A DNA stretch of 48,761 nt from Desulfocapsa sp. GTDB taxonomy: Bacteria > Desulfobacterota > Desulfobulbia > Desulfobulbales > Desulfocapsaceae. The translations under genes and the position numbers were made by a program. The DNA is taken from contig JANTGG010000008.1 of NCBI GenBank assembly GCA_024763035.1, positions 1 to 48,761 of the forward strand. Direction: 5' to 3'. The notes under the pieces were generated by a model, which saw only the letters and a list, made by a program, of their open reading frames with translations, was not told the origin of the DNA and did no database searches. Positions 1 to 8,656 of this stretch are shown here, piece after piece. Position 1 is the first letter of the stretch, and every line of letters begins with the position of its first letter.

Positions 1-599
1 TTGATAAAAGCAGTGTTGTCTTCAAGAGCTTCAGTGATGACCCGCAGATGAGCTGGTTTCATGATAACGTCCAGTACGCCAAGGCTGTTTTCATCGTTCC
101 TCAGATGCTGAAAGCCGGTTTCTTCCTTGGCGGCTCCGGCGGTTCCGGCACACTTCTTTCACGCAACATGAAGACTGGAACCTGGGGATACCCGGTTTTC
201 TATACCATGGGCTCCGTTTCCTTTGGTCTGCAAATCGGTGGTGAAGCTTCTGAAATCATTTTGATGGTTATGACTGATAAGGGAATGGACTCACTCCTGA
301 CAACCTCCTTTAAACTTGGTGCAGATGTCACCGTTGCCGCCGGTCCGGTCGGTGCAGGTGCAAAAGCCGCCACAGCAGATATCCTTGCCTTTGCCCGTTC
401 CAAAGGGGCGTTTGCAGGTGTATCTATTGAGGGGGCAGTTATCAAGCCCCGCGACAGCTGGAATTCCAGTTATTACGGACAAGCTGTAACACCTGCTGAT
501 GTTGTCATCAGGCAAAAGGTCACAAACCCCCATGCCGACCGACTGCGTGCCATTGTTGCCAAAAACAGTATCCAGCAAAAAACAAAAGTACAGTACTGA
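1..599 (+). CDS. SYLF/Ysc84-type lipid-binding protein, 5' end missing
   Basis: The reading frame is open from the left edge (first full codon at 3), so the gene begins outside the window. An internal ATG at 48 is probably not the start, because the residues before it (VFKSFSDDP) already fit the family. The visible part is essentially a SYLF (DUF500/Ysc84) domain: NVQYAKAVFIVPQMLKAGF, then the glycine-rich GGSGGSGTLL, a GLQIGGEASEI segment, and the late VAAGPVGAGAKAAT and FAGVSIEGAVI stretches. SYLF proteins bind phosphoinositides in eukaryotes. Bacterial members are usually exported envelope proteins of unknown role. The signal peptide, if any, lies off the window. A hairpin follows the stop, so this is probably a separate transcription unit from the efflux operon. 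I am confident of the family, not of a function. Confidence 0.9.
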   Translation, partial: DKSSVVFKSFSDDPQMSWFHDNVQYAKAVFIVPQMLKAGFFLGGSGGSGTLLSRNMKTGTWGYPVFYTMGSVSFGLQIGGEASEIILMVMTDKGMDSLLTTSFKLGADVTVAAGPVGAGAKAATADILAFARSKGAFAGVSIEGAVIKPRDSWNSSYYGQAVTPADVVIRQKVTNPHADRLRAIVAKNSIQQKTKVQY

Positions 600-644
600 T
601 GCTGCTGAACCGTCAGTAAGTCAGACACCAAATCTTCCCGTGAC

Positions 645-676
645 ACTTCTGCAGGAATACTATATCCTGCAGAAGT
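645..676 (+). terminator. Terminator-like hairpin after the SYLF gene
   Basis: A perfect 12-bp inverted repeat, ACTTCTGCAGGA (645-656) and TCCTGCAGAAGT (665-676), has an 8-base loop. It lies 45 bases after the SYLF stop and before the efflux operon. The T-rich stretch that follows is loose (TTTTTATTTT only from about 695), so it may be a weak intrinsic terminator. A second, mutually exclusive pairing, GAATAC (655-660) with GTATTC (675-680), is also possible. Confidence 0.5.
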
Positions 677-752
677 ATTCACATTGTATTCTCAATTTTT
701 ATTTTCATGTTGCATCAGTTTACTTCTATCTTACTGATATGGAAACACTCTT

Positions 753-1937
753 ATGACCTGTTATTTTAGACTTATTACCCTCTTCCTTGGCGCCTGCATT
801 ACTTTAAGCGGCTGTTCCACTGACAAAAAAAACGAACAGCAGACTCCAAAAGCTCCACCTCCACTTCCTGTGGAAACGATCACTGTCCAAAAAGAAAAGG
901 TTCCAATATGGCTGGAATACACCGGCAAAACTGAAGCCACTCAACGCATTGATGTGCGGGCTCGTGTTTCCGGAACACTTGAGCAGGTCCTTTTTAAAGA
1001 CGGTGAAGCGGTAAGCAAAGGACAAAAACTGTTCACAATCGAAAAAGACACCTACCAGGCAGCGGTGGACCAGGCGAAAGCAAAGCTTGAACATGACCAG
1101 GCGTCACTTTCCCTCGCCATAACAGATGTGGAACGCTATAAACCCCTTGTTGCAAAAGATCTTGCCCCAAGAGCCACCCTTGACCAATACAAGGCAAAAG
1201 TTAATGAATTACAAGCTATCATTAAATCTGACCATGCGGCAATTCGGGAGGCGGAACTTACCCTCAGCTACACTGATGTAGTCGCTCCTGCATCAGGGCG
1301 AGCCGGCCGCAGGCAAGTGGATATTGGCAATATCGTCGGTTATGGTGAGCAGACACTCCTCACCACCATCATCTTTGACGATCCCATGTACGCCTATTTT
1401 AACCCCAGTGAAGAAGATTTCCAAATCATGCGGCAGCACAAGACTGAACAGGTCATGCCTGCAAAAATCCGCATTCCGGACAACCGTAGTAACCTGATCA
1501 CACGTGAAGCCTACAGCGGAAAAGTTGATTTTGGTGACAACAGGGTTGACCGCATGACCGGTACAATCACCATGCGTGCCATAGTATCAAATAAACAGCA
1601 TGATCTTCTTGAAGGAACATTTGTATATGTGAACGTCTTTGTTACAGACAAAGCCTCGTTTCTGATGATTCCCCCGGGAATTGTGCTGGAAGATCAGCAG
1701 GGCAGTTTTGTGTATGTCGTTGACAAAAACGGAAAAGCAGAACGCAAAAATATCAAACGCGGCTTTGAATCCCGCTTTTATCTTGCCGTAAACGAAGGAC
1801 TCGAAGACGGTTCCCGTGTTATTATCTCCGGTCTGCAGAAAGTCAGTCCCGGACGTGCTGTAACCGCCAGGGATGTCACGGAGACAAAAGGTGTGCAAGC
1901 TGTTATGAAACAGCAGGACATGGACGGAGAGCAATAA
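753..1937 (+). CDS. RND efflux periplasmic adaptor (membrane fusion) lipoprotein
   Basis: A 394-residue AcrA/MexA-type adaptor that would link the inner-membrane RND pump to the outer-membrane channel. The N-terminus is a lipoprotein signal ending in LSGC with the acylated cysteine at residue 21. A proline-rich linker follows (APPPLPVETI). The barrel-sandwich (lipoyl-like) half is near residues 65-100 (VSGTLEQVLFKDGEAV). An alpha-helical hairpin spans about 105-180 (AKAKLEHDQASLSLAI through HAAIREAELTLSYTDV). The returning lipoyl half is APASGRAGRR, and the beta-barrel and membrane-proximal regions follow. Length is normal for the family. The pump gene starts 2 bases after the stop and the channel gene follows, so this is a complete tripartite operon. 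The substrate cannot be read from the sequence. Confidence 0.95.
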   Translation: MTCYFRLITLFLGACITLSGCSTDKKNEQQTPKAPPPLPVETITVQKEKVPIWLEYTGKTEATQRIDVRARVSGTLEQVLFKDGEAVSKGQKLFTIEKDTYQAAVDQAKAKLEHDQASLSLAITDVERYKPLVAKDLAPRATLDQYKAKVNELQAIIKSDHAAIREAELTLSYTDVVAPASGRAGRRQVDIGNIVGYGEQTLLTTIIFDDPMYAYFNPSEEDFQIMRQHKTEQVMPAKIRIPDNRSNLITREAYSGKVDFGDNRVDRMTGTITMRAIVSNKQHDLLEGTFVYVNVFVTDKASFLMIPPGIVLEDQQGSFVYVVDKNGKAERKNIKRGFESRFYLAVNEGLEDGSRVIISGLQKVSPGRAVTARDVTETKGVQAVMKQQDMDGEQ

Positions 1938-1939
1938 TC

Positions 1940-4900
1940 ATGCTTTCAATCTTTTTCATTAAACGCCCCATTTTTGCCATGGTCATTGCCCTTATGACTG
2001 TGATCGCCGGAGCTGTCTGTATTGTTATTCTTCCTATACAGGAATACCCGGAAGTAACTCCGCCAACGGTTGTCGTTTCTGCAAATTATGTGGGAGCTGA
2101 CGCATATACGGTGGAAGAGACTGTCACCCGCCCCCTTGAAGCCCAGATAAACGGTGTTCAGGGAATGATCTATATGAATTCCTCCTCCACCAGTTCCGGG
2201 ACAGCGAGTATCACCGTCTATTTTGAACCGGGATATGATCTTGACATAGCAACCGTGGATGTGCAGAACCGGGTTGCCATGGCAACGCCGCAGCTGCCCT
2301 CAGAGGTCAGACAGCAAGGCGTAATTGTTGACAAACAATCACCGTCCATTGTCTGTTTTGTCGGCATCACCGGTGACGAGCGCTACGATGATAAATTTTT
2401 AAGTAACTTTGTAAACATAAATATTCTGGACGAACTGCGCCGCATTCCCGGTGTCGGAAAAGCCGACAATATGGGAGAGAAAAAATACTCCATCCGGGTC
2501 TGGCTTGATCCTGACCGCATTAAATCTCTTGGCTTAAGCCCGTCAGCTGTCATCGCCGCCATTCAGTCTCAGAACAGGCAGGCGGCAATCGGACGTATTG
2601 GTGCAGCCCCGACCTATGAGAACCAACAGGTTGAATTTGTTCTGACCACGGACGGACGACTGTCCGGTGTCAAAGAATTCGAAGACATTGTTATCAAGCA
2701 TAAAGATGACGGCACACTGGTCTATTTAAAAGATGTCTCCCAGGTGGAACTCGGCTCGGAGAAATACGACTGGAACGCCCTGATCAATAAAAAGCAGGCG
2801 GCACTGGTCGGTATTTATCAGCTTCCCGGTTCCAACTCACTGCAGATCAGACAGGCAGTCACCGAAAAGATGGAAGAGCTCAAAGCCCGTTTTCCCGACG
2901 GTGTGGAATACTCAATCCCCTATGACACGACACTTTTTGTTGAAGTTGCCATCGAAAATGTTGTGGAAACCCTCATCGTAGCTGTGGTGCTTGTTATTCT
3001 CACCATCCTTCTTTTTCTCGGCTCCATCCGCCCCACAATTATTGCAACCATTGCTGTCCCCGTATCACTTATCGGCACATTTGCGGTGCTGAAAGCCGCT
3101 GGATTTTCCATTAATTTCCTCACCCTCTTCGGACTGATCCTTGCCATCGGTATTGTTGTTGATGATGTTATTCTGGTTGTTGAAAACGTAGAACGGCTGA
3201 TGATGGAAGAGCCGGATCTCACCATCCCGCAGGTTGTGAAAAAAGCAATGCTGCAACTCACAGGTCCTATCATTGCCACTACTCTGGTGCTTGTCGCTGT
3301 TTTTGTACCGGTCTCTTTTATGCCCGGTCTGACAGGTTCCATCTACCGGCAGTTTGCTCTCACCATCAGTTTTTCCGTACTTATCTCTTCTGTAAATGCC
3401 CTCAGTCTGTCCCCGGCCCTTGCCGCCATTCTGATCAAACGGGGAAAGGAAGGAAGCCAGAAATTCATTCTGTTTCGCTGGTTTGACACCTTCTTTGACC
3501 GACTCACCGATATATACACAACGATCGTCAACTTCCTTATACGTATTCGATATCTTGTCGTCCTTGTCTTCTGCGGACTGCTGTTCGTCACCTATTTTAT
3601 GTTCAAGCTCATTCCCACGGGTTTTGTTCCGGAAGAAGATAAAGGGGCTTTAATGGTCATGTTCAACCTGAAACCGGGTTCGTCCATCGAAAAAACAGCC
3701 GCTGTACGCAGAGACTTTGAGGATATTCTCCTGGATATTCCCGGCATTAAAGACCTGGTCGTAATCGATGGCTATAATATTCTTTCATCAAGTCTTGATG
3801 CCAGTGCCGGAGCGGGTTTTGTTTCCCTGCTGCCATGGGAAGAACGAACATCTCCCGACCTGCAGGTAGATGCCATTATCCGTGCAATTAATATCAGGGG
3901 ACAAGCCATCACCGATGCCAATGTTGTGGCATTTAACATTCCCGGAATCCCGGGTCTTGGAACGGTCGGTGGTTTCGACTTTCGCCTGCAGGATTACCTC
4001 TCTGGCGATCTGAATACTTTTGTGGCTTACTCCAATCAGCTGATCGCCGCTGCCAATAAGGACCCTCGTATCGGAATGGCTTATACCACCTACGCCCCCA
4101 ACTATCCCATGCTCAGTGTGGATGTGGATAAAAAGAAGGCCGCTGCCCTTGGTGTTGAGATGTCCGAGTTGTACTCCACCATGCAGGCATACTTTGGTTC
4201 ATTTTATGTGAACGATTTTAGTAAATACGGGAAAGTTTACCGCGTATTTGTACAGGCTGACAAAAAATTCCGCAGCGACGTAAAAGATATTGATCAGCTC
4301 TTTGTGAAGAACTACAAGGGGGAAATGGTTCCCCTTTCCACCCTTGTTAAAGTTACATTTGAAACCGGCCCCCAGAATCTGACACACTATAATATGTACC
4401 GCTCCATCACCATTAACGGCGGTGCTGCTCCCGGCTACAGCTCAGGACAGGCAATGAGTGCCATGCAGGAAATTTCCGCAGAAGTACTGCCTCCTTCCAA
4501 AACATTTGGCTTTGACTGGTCGGGTATGTCCTACCAGGAAATGCTCGCCGGCAACATGACCATTTATGTTTTTTCCTTTGCGATTATCGCTGTCTACCTG
4601 TTTCTCTGTGCCCAGTTTGAAAGCTGGGTGCTGCCTATTATGATTCTGATCCCTGTTCCCCTGGTGATGCTCGGTGCCTTTATCGGACAGTTTTTGACCG
4701 GCATTGAGAACAACCTCTTCGCCCAGGTCGGACTAATCCTTCTTATTGGTATGTCCACCAAGAATGCCATTCTTATTATTGAGTTCTGCAAGGAACAGCG
4801 TGAAGAAGGGGTATCGATCCTTGAATCGGCACAGACTGCCGCCAAGCTGCGGTTCCGCCCCATTATGATGACCATCATCTCCTTTCTTCTCGGCACACTG

Positions 4901-5089
4901 CCCCTTGCCATGGCCACCGGGGCTGGAGCTGTCAGTATGCGTTCCATCGGCGTTGTTATAGTGGGAGGGATGATTGCAGCAACATTTGTTTCCTCCCTTT
5001 TCGTCCCTGTCATCTACGTGCTTCTTGAAACACTGCGTGAAAAATTTGTCAGTGTTGAGGATGAGGTTCGCCAGAAGAATATGGTTTAA
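1940..5089 (+). CDS. RND multidrug efflux permease (HAE1/AcrB family)
   Basis: A 1049-residue proton-driven inner-membrane pump, full length for the AcrB/MexB family. It has the standard N-terminus (FFIKRPIFAMVIALM), two large periplasmic loops after the first and seventh membrane helices, and two bundles of membrane helices. The proton-relay residues are present: Asp408-Asp409 in GIVVDDVILVVENVERLM, and Lys941 in STKNAILIIEF. These match the TM4 aspartates and TM10 lysine of AcrB. The periplasmic entry shows the usual YPEVTPP and VGADAYTVEETV motifs. It starts 2 bases after the adaptor gene and must be cotranscribed with it. HAE1 pumps export hydrophobic or amphiphilic compounds. The specific substrate is unknown. 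Confidence 0.97.
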   Translation: MLSIFFIKRPIFAMVIALMTVIAGAVCIVILPIQEYPEVTPPTVVVSANYVGADAYTVEETVTRPLEAQINGVQGMIYMNSSSTSSGTASITVYFEPGYDLDIATVDVQNRVAMATPQLPSEVRQQGVIVDKQSPSIVCFVGITGDERYDDKFLSNFVNINILDELRRIPGVGKADNMGEKKYSIRVWLDPDRIKSLGLSPSAVIAAIQSQNRQAAIGRIGAAPTYENQQVEFVLTTDGRLSGVKEFEDIVIKHKDDGTLVYLKDVSQVELGSEKYDWNALINKKQAALVGIYQLPGSNSLQIRQAVTEKMEELKARFPDGVEYSIPYDTTLFVEVAIENVVETLIVAVVLVILTILLFLGSIRPTIIATIAVPVSLIGTFAVLKAAGFSINFLTLFGLILAIGIVVDDVILVVENVERLMMEEPDLTIPQVVKKAMLQLTGPIIATTLVLVAVFVPVSFMPGLTGSIYRQFALTISFSVLISSVNALSLSPALAAILIKRGKEGSQKFILFRWFDTFFDRLTDIYTTIVNFLIRIRYLVVLVFCGLLFVTYFMFKLIPTGFVPEEDKGALMVMFNLKPGSSIEKTAAVRRDFEDILLDIPGIKDLVVIDGYNILSSSLDASAGAGFVSLLPWEERTSPDLQVDAIIRAINIRGQAITDANVVAFNIPGIPGLGTVGGFDFRLQDYLSGDLNTFVAYSNQLIAAANKDPRIGMAYTTYAPNYPMLSVDVDKKKAAALGVEMSELYSTMQAYFGSFYVNDFSKYGKVYRVFVQADKKFRSDVKDIDQLFVKNYKGEMVPLSTLVKVTFETGPQNLTHYNMYRSITINGGAAPGYSSGQAMSAMQEISAEVLPPSKTFGFDWSGMSYQEMLAGNMTIYVFSFAIIAVYLFLCAQFESWVLPIMILIPVPLVMLGAFIGQFLTGIENNLFAQVGLILLIGMSTKNAILIIEFCKEQREEGVSILESAQTAAKLRFRPIMMTIISFLLGTLPLAMATGAGAVSMRSIGVVIVGGMIAATFVSSLFVPVIYVLLETLREKFVSVEDEVRQKNMV

Positions 5090-5125
5090 CCCGCTCAGGT
5101 GATTTTTTCTTTTCATGGTATTGCT

Positions 5126-6481
5126 ATGCAGCTTTTTAATAAAACATTTCTTTTTATAACATTAGTCTCTTTTTTATCCTGTTCTCCCCTTGCCGCAAGT
5201 GGTGAACCTCCCCAAAACCCGTCTGCAGCACCCATTCTGGGACTTGAAGATTTTATCCATATCGGCCTGCAGAACAACCCGGCAATTACCGCGGCACGCA
5301 GCCGGATACAGGCAGCAGAGGGAAAACGTACCCAAGCAAGAAGCGGGTACCTGCCGCAGCTTTCCGCATCAGGTGAAACAGCCCACCTGGAACAAATCGA
5401 TGTGGATACCGATGGCAGCAATGATGTAATGAGCGGGGTGGTCTCTGCCCGCCAGCTCATTTTTGATTTTGGTAAAACCACCGGTGCAATCTCAGCATCA
5501 GCCTACAATATAGAATCGGAAAAAGCTCAGTTGAACAGCGTCGGGGCAGAACTGGTATACCTTATCAAAGCCGCATTCTACAACGTTATCGCCGACACGT
5601 ATCTTATTCAGGTGGCAAACGAACAGGTACACAGTTATCAGATGCAGTATGATCGGGCTGGTGAATATTTTAAAGCCGGAGTACGCTCCAAAATCGATGT
5701 TACCAACGCCCAGGTGGAGTTGAACAACGCCAACCTCCAACTTTTACAGAGTCAGTTTGCCCTGAAATCAGCAAAAGTTACACTCGAACGCCTCATAGGT
5801 GTCAAACCCGCAAACGGAAATTATCTGCTTCAAAGCACCGACAGTGACCTGAAAGAGTTCGTAACCCTCCTCGATCCCCTCCCTGCGACTCTCACAGAAA
5901 TGTTGCACACGGCTTCTCTGCAGCGTCCCGACCTGAAACAGGCACAGGAACAGATTCACTCTGCAGAATCCACTGTCAGCCAGAAACAGGGAGAATACTG
6001 GCCGGAGATTATGGCAAAAGGCTCGTATAACACTTATAATACCGAGCACGACACGCCCTTTCTTATGGATCAATGGCAGGTAAGCATTGGAATCGACTGG
6101 CAGTTTTTTTCTGGATTACGTACAAAAGGAGAAGTCGCAGAGGCGAAATCGAATCTTCGCGCCACTCGTGCTCAAAAACGTGACAGGGAACTCCTCAGCA
6201 TACAGGAAGTGACCGACAGTTATTATCTTGCCGAAGAAAAACGTGCATCCGTCTTTCTTGCTGACAAAATCCTCAAACTGGCAGAAGAAAATATGGAGCT
6301 CGCCGATGAACGCTACAAGACCGGACTCGGCGACATGATTGAATTCAACGATGCTCAGGTTCGGCTCACACAGGCGAGAAGCAACCTGGTAACCACCTTT
6401 TTTGCCTACAATACTGCACTCGCCCATCTCGACTTTGCTGTGGGTATCTATCCCGATCTTTCACTTAAGCAGGAACAGTAA
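5126..6481 (+). CDS. TolC/OprM-type outer-membrane efflux channel
   Basis: An outer-membrane factor of 451 residues from the ATG at 5126. An in-frame GTG at 5099 would add nine residues before the signal peptide. I prefer 5126 because it gives a compact signal sequence (MQLFNKTFLFITLVSFLSC...LAASG). The body is two OEP repeats rich in long helices. One has NPAITAARSRIQAAEG near the N-terminus and KAGVRSKIDVTNAQVELNNA. The other has LQRPDLKQAQEQIHSAES and ERYKTGLGDMIEFNDAQVRL. Such channels trimerise into a beta-barrel plus periplasmic tunnel. The gene lies 36 bases after the pump gene, completing the tripartite system. The C-terminus is short, as in many non-enterobacterial members. Confidence 0.93.
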   Translation: MQLFNKTFLFITLVSFLSCSPLAASGEPPQNPSAAPILGLEDFIHIGLQNNPAITAARSRIQAAEGKRTQARSGYLPQLSASGETAHLEQIDVDTDGSNDVMSGVVSARQLIFDFGKTTGAISASAYNIESEKAQLNSVGAELVYLIKAAFYNVIADTYLIQVANEQVHSYQMQYDRAGEYFKAGVRSKIDVTNAQVELNNANLQLLQSQFALKSAKVTLERLIGVKPANGNYLLQSTDSDLKEFVTLLDPLPATLTEMLHTASLQRPDLKQAQEQIHSAESTVSQKQGEYWPEIMAKGSYNTYNTEHDTPFLMDQWQVSIGIDWQFFSGLRTKGEVAEAKSNLRATRAQKRDRELLSIQEVTDSYYLAEEKRASVFLADKILKLAEENMELADERYKTGLGDMIEFNDAQVRLTQARSNLVTTFFAYNTALAHLDFAVGIYPDLSLKQEQ

Positions 6482-6503
6482 GCCTGCTGTATACAGAAAC
6501 CTT

Positions 6504-7337
6504 ATGTTCTCCGGTAAGCATACACCTGCTCGTATCACCAGATTTTTTGTTTTGCTTCTTTTGGCAGTGCTCTTCTTCGGCTGCAGTAAATCAGGTATTG
6601 TCGTGCAGCCCCCTTCTGCAAAAGTGACTAAAAACGAATGTGTTATCCTCCTGCACGGTCTTGCCAGAAGTCTCAACTCCATGAGTTCCCTGCAAAACAG
6701 ACTCGCCCTTGAAGGATATGACACCGTAAATCTTGGCTACCCATCAACTGAGGAAACCATTGAGGCCATCGCCTCAGAACATCTGCCGGAAGCCATTGCA
6801 GAGTGTCAAAAGTTGAATCCGGAAAAAATTCATTTTGTCACCCACTCCCTTGGTGGAATCGTCCTGCGACAGGCACTGAAAAACACACGTCCAGACAAGC
6901 TCGGAAGAGTGGTGATGTACAGCCCGCCGAATAAAGGCAGTGCAGTCACTGACAGGTTGAAGGATTGGTGGATATATTCCTGGCTCAACGGTCCTGCCGG
7001 GCAGCAGCTGTCCACTTCTCCCGATTCCCTGCCCAACCGGTTAGGTCCTGTTGACTATCCTGTGGGCATCATAACCGGAGACCGTTACGCCTTCTTTGAT
7101 GCCTGGTTTTCCACCATTCTTCCCGGTAAAGATGACGGCAAAGTCTCTGTTGAACGCGCAAAACTTGACGGAATGAGCGATTTTCTCGTTGTCCATGAAA
7201 GTCATCCCTTTATCATGAATGCTGAATATGTCCATGAGGAAACCATTTATTTTCTCGCCCATGGTTTCTTTATGCATCAGAAGACACCCCCTCCACCCGC
7301 TTCCGGAGCAGACTGGTTCTCCTTTACAAGCCATTGA
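6504..7337 (+). CDS. Lipoprotein alpha/beta hydrolase (lipase/esterase-like)
   Basis: A 277-residue predicted lipoprotein hydrolase. The ATG at 6504 is preferred over an upstream in-frame start at 6402 lying inside the channel gene, because it begins a clean lipoprotein signal with a cysteine at residue 27 (LAVLFFGC). Seen motifs: the oxyanion/HG segment CVILLHGLARS, the nucleophile elbow VTHSLGGIV with Ser115, a later acidic stretch KDDGKVSVE likely to carry the catalytic Asp, and HESHPFI likely to carry the catalytic His. The fold resembles triacylglycerol lipases and PGAP1-like esterases. The substrate is probably a lipid or acyl ester in the envelope, by inference. It lies 22 bases after the channel gene and 8 bases before a second hydrolase, so it is probably in the same operon. 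Confidence 0.85.
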   Translation: MFSGKHTPARITRFFVLLLLAVLFFGCSKSGIVVQPPSAKVTKNECVILLHGLARSLNSMSSLQNRLALEGYDTVNLGYPSTEETIEAIASEHLPEAIAECQKLNPEKIHFVTHSLGGIVLRQALKNTRPDKLGRVVMYSPPNKGSAVTDRLKDWWIYSWLNGPAGQQLSTSPDSLPNRLGPVDYPVGIITGDRYAFFDAWFSTILPGKDDGKVSVERAKLDGMSDFLVVHESHPFIMNAEYVHEETIYFLAHGFFMHQKTPPPPASGADWFSFTSH

Positions 7338-7345
7338 TTCTGCCA

Positions 7346-8656
7346 ATGCTTTCTCTTAGACACATATTCTCCCTGTTTCTGCTCATGCTGCTTTTCTGCG
7401 GCTGCCAGCCAAAGGTCTATTTGATGCCGCCTCCGGTGGCAATCAATCTGGATTCCAACCTCTTTGAAGTTAATCCGGACAATACAGACGAGAATCTTCT
7501 ATACACTCTCTATGCTACCAACAGAACTCCATATAATACCTTTGACAACTCCCGGGGATATACAATATTTCCTTCCAAGACACTCAGGTTCGGCTATGTG
7601 GTTTTCAGTGTTGGCGATGACGATATGAGTTGGGATGACCTGTACCGGCAATCTCTTTTAAATAACCGCGACAACGACCTCCTGCTCACCAAAAGATTTG
7701 TCCGGGAATCCACCCTGTACAAAAAAGAAGACCCTCCTGAAAAAACATCCCATCGTGGAGAAGGCTTTTTTGATCAGATCAATTCAATCCTGGACATGAA
7801 TATTGATAAAGATATTACTGTTTATGTACATGGTGCAAACTCAAACTTCTACCGTGCCACCGCCCAGGGTGCCCAATATTATCATTACACAGGGCATAAC
7901 TCCATTGTCCTCACCTACTCCTGGCCGTCTGCCGAGAGTCTGCTCAGATACGACACTGATGTTCTCCACGCAAGTCAGTCTGTTGAGTCCTTTGCAAAAA
8001 TGCTGGAGATTCTTGCCGATCAGACCAACGCTGTCAATATTCACATTCTCTCCTACAGTGCAGGTGCACGACTCGTTGCCCCGGCCCTGGCTTTTCTCAG
8101 CGACCACTTTCCAGGGAAAACCAAGGAGGAGATCAAGAAAATACTTCGTATCGGTGAAGTCTATTTCGCCGCTCCAGACACCCCTTTTCAACCATTTATC
8201 GAGAAATATCTCAAGTTCAGGGATATCGTCAAGCGAACCACCATCAATCTCAACAGCAGCGACTCCGTTCTTCTCCTTGCCGCCTTTCAAGATGGCATGT
8301 CAAGACTGGGGAAACCAGATTTACAGGAACTCAATGAAAAAGAAACGAAAACGCTTATTGCCGCCACACAGCTGCCGTCACTGAATGTCATCGATCTTAA
8401 AAAATCAGCGGCATTAAATATTGGCAGGGCTCACGATTCCTGGTATAGCCATTCCTGGGTCAGTAACGACCTCCTGCTTCTTTTCCTTTACAACATCCCT
8501 CCGGAAGAACGGGGACTTGCTGCACATATTTCCGAAAACGGTGCAAAAACATACTATTTCCCGGATGACTACGACCAGAAAATAACTAAAATACTCTCAA
8601 ACCTCAAAGCGCTGCCGGAAGAAGAACTTCTTCACACTGAACAGAAAGAACTATGA
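7346..8656 (+). CDS. Lipoprotein alpha/beta hydrolase, DUF900-like
   Basis: A 436-residue predicted lipoprotein. The ATG at 7346 gives a signal ending LLFCGC with the lipid cysteine at residue 20. A TTG at 7334 would overlap the upstream stop. The core looks like the DUF900 branch of alpha/beta hydrolases: DITVYVHGANSNFYRA (oxyanion region), VLTYSWPSAES, and a nucleophile elbow ILSYSAGARL with Ser238. A late histidine in GRAHDSWYSHSW is a candidate catalytic base. The approximately 130 residues before the hydrolase core are not recognisable. The stop overlaps the next gene's start (ATGA), indicating translational coupling to the AsmA-like gene. Function is unknown. A role in lipid or cell-envelope remodelling is inferred from its neighbours. 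Confidence 0.82.
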   Translation: MLSLRHIFSLFLLMLLFCGCQPKVYLMPPPVAINLDSNLFEVNPDNTDENLLYTLYATNRTPYNTFDNSRGYTIFPSKTLRFGYVVFSVGDDDMSWDDLYRQSLLNNRDNDLLLTKRFVRESTLYKKEDPPEKTSHRGEGFFDQINSILDMNIDKDITVYVHGANSNFYRATAQGAQYYHYTGHNSIVLTYSWPSAESLLRYDTDVLHASQSVESFAKMLEILADQTNAVNIHILSYSAGARLVAPALAFLSDHFPGKTKEEIKKILRIGEVYFAAPDTPFQPFIEKYLKFRDIVKRTTINLNSSDSVLLLAAFQDGMSRLGKPDLQELNEKETKTLIAATQLPSLNVIDLKKSAALNIGRAHDSWYSHSWVSNDLLLLFLYNIPPEERGLAAHISENGAKTYYFPDDYDQKITKILSNLKALPEEELLHTEQKEL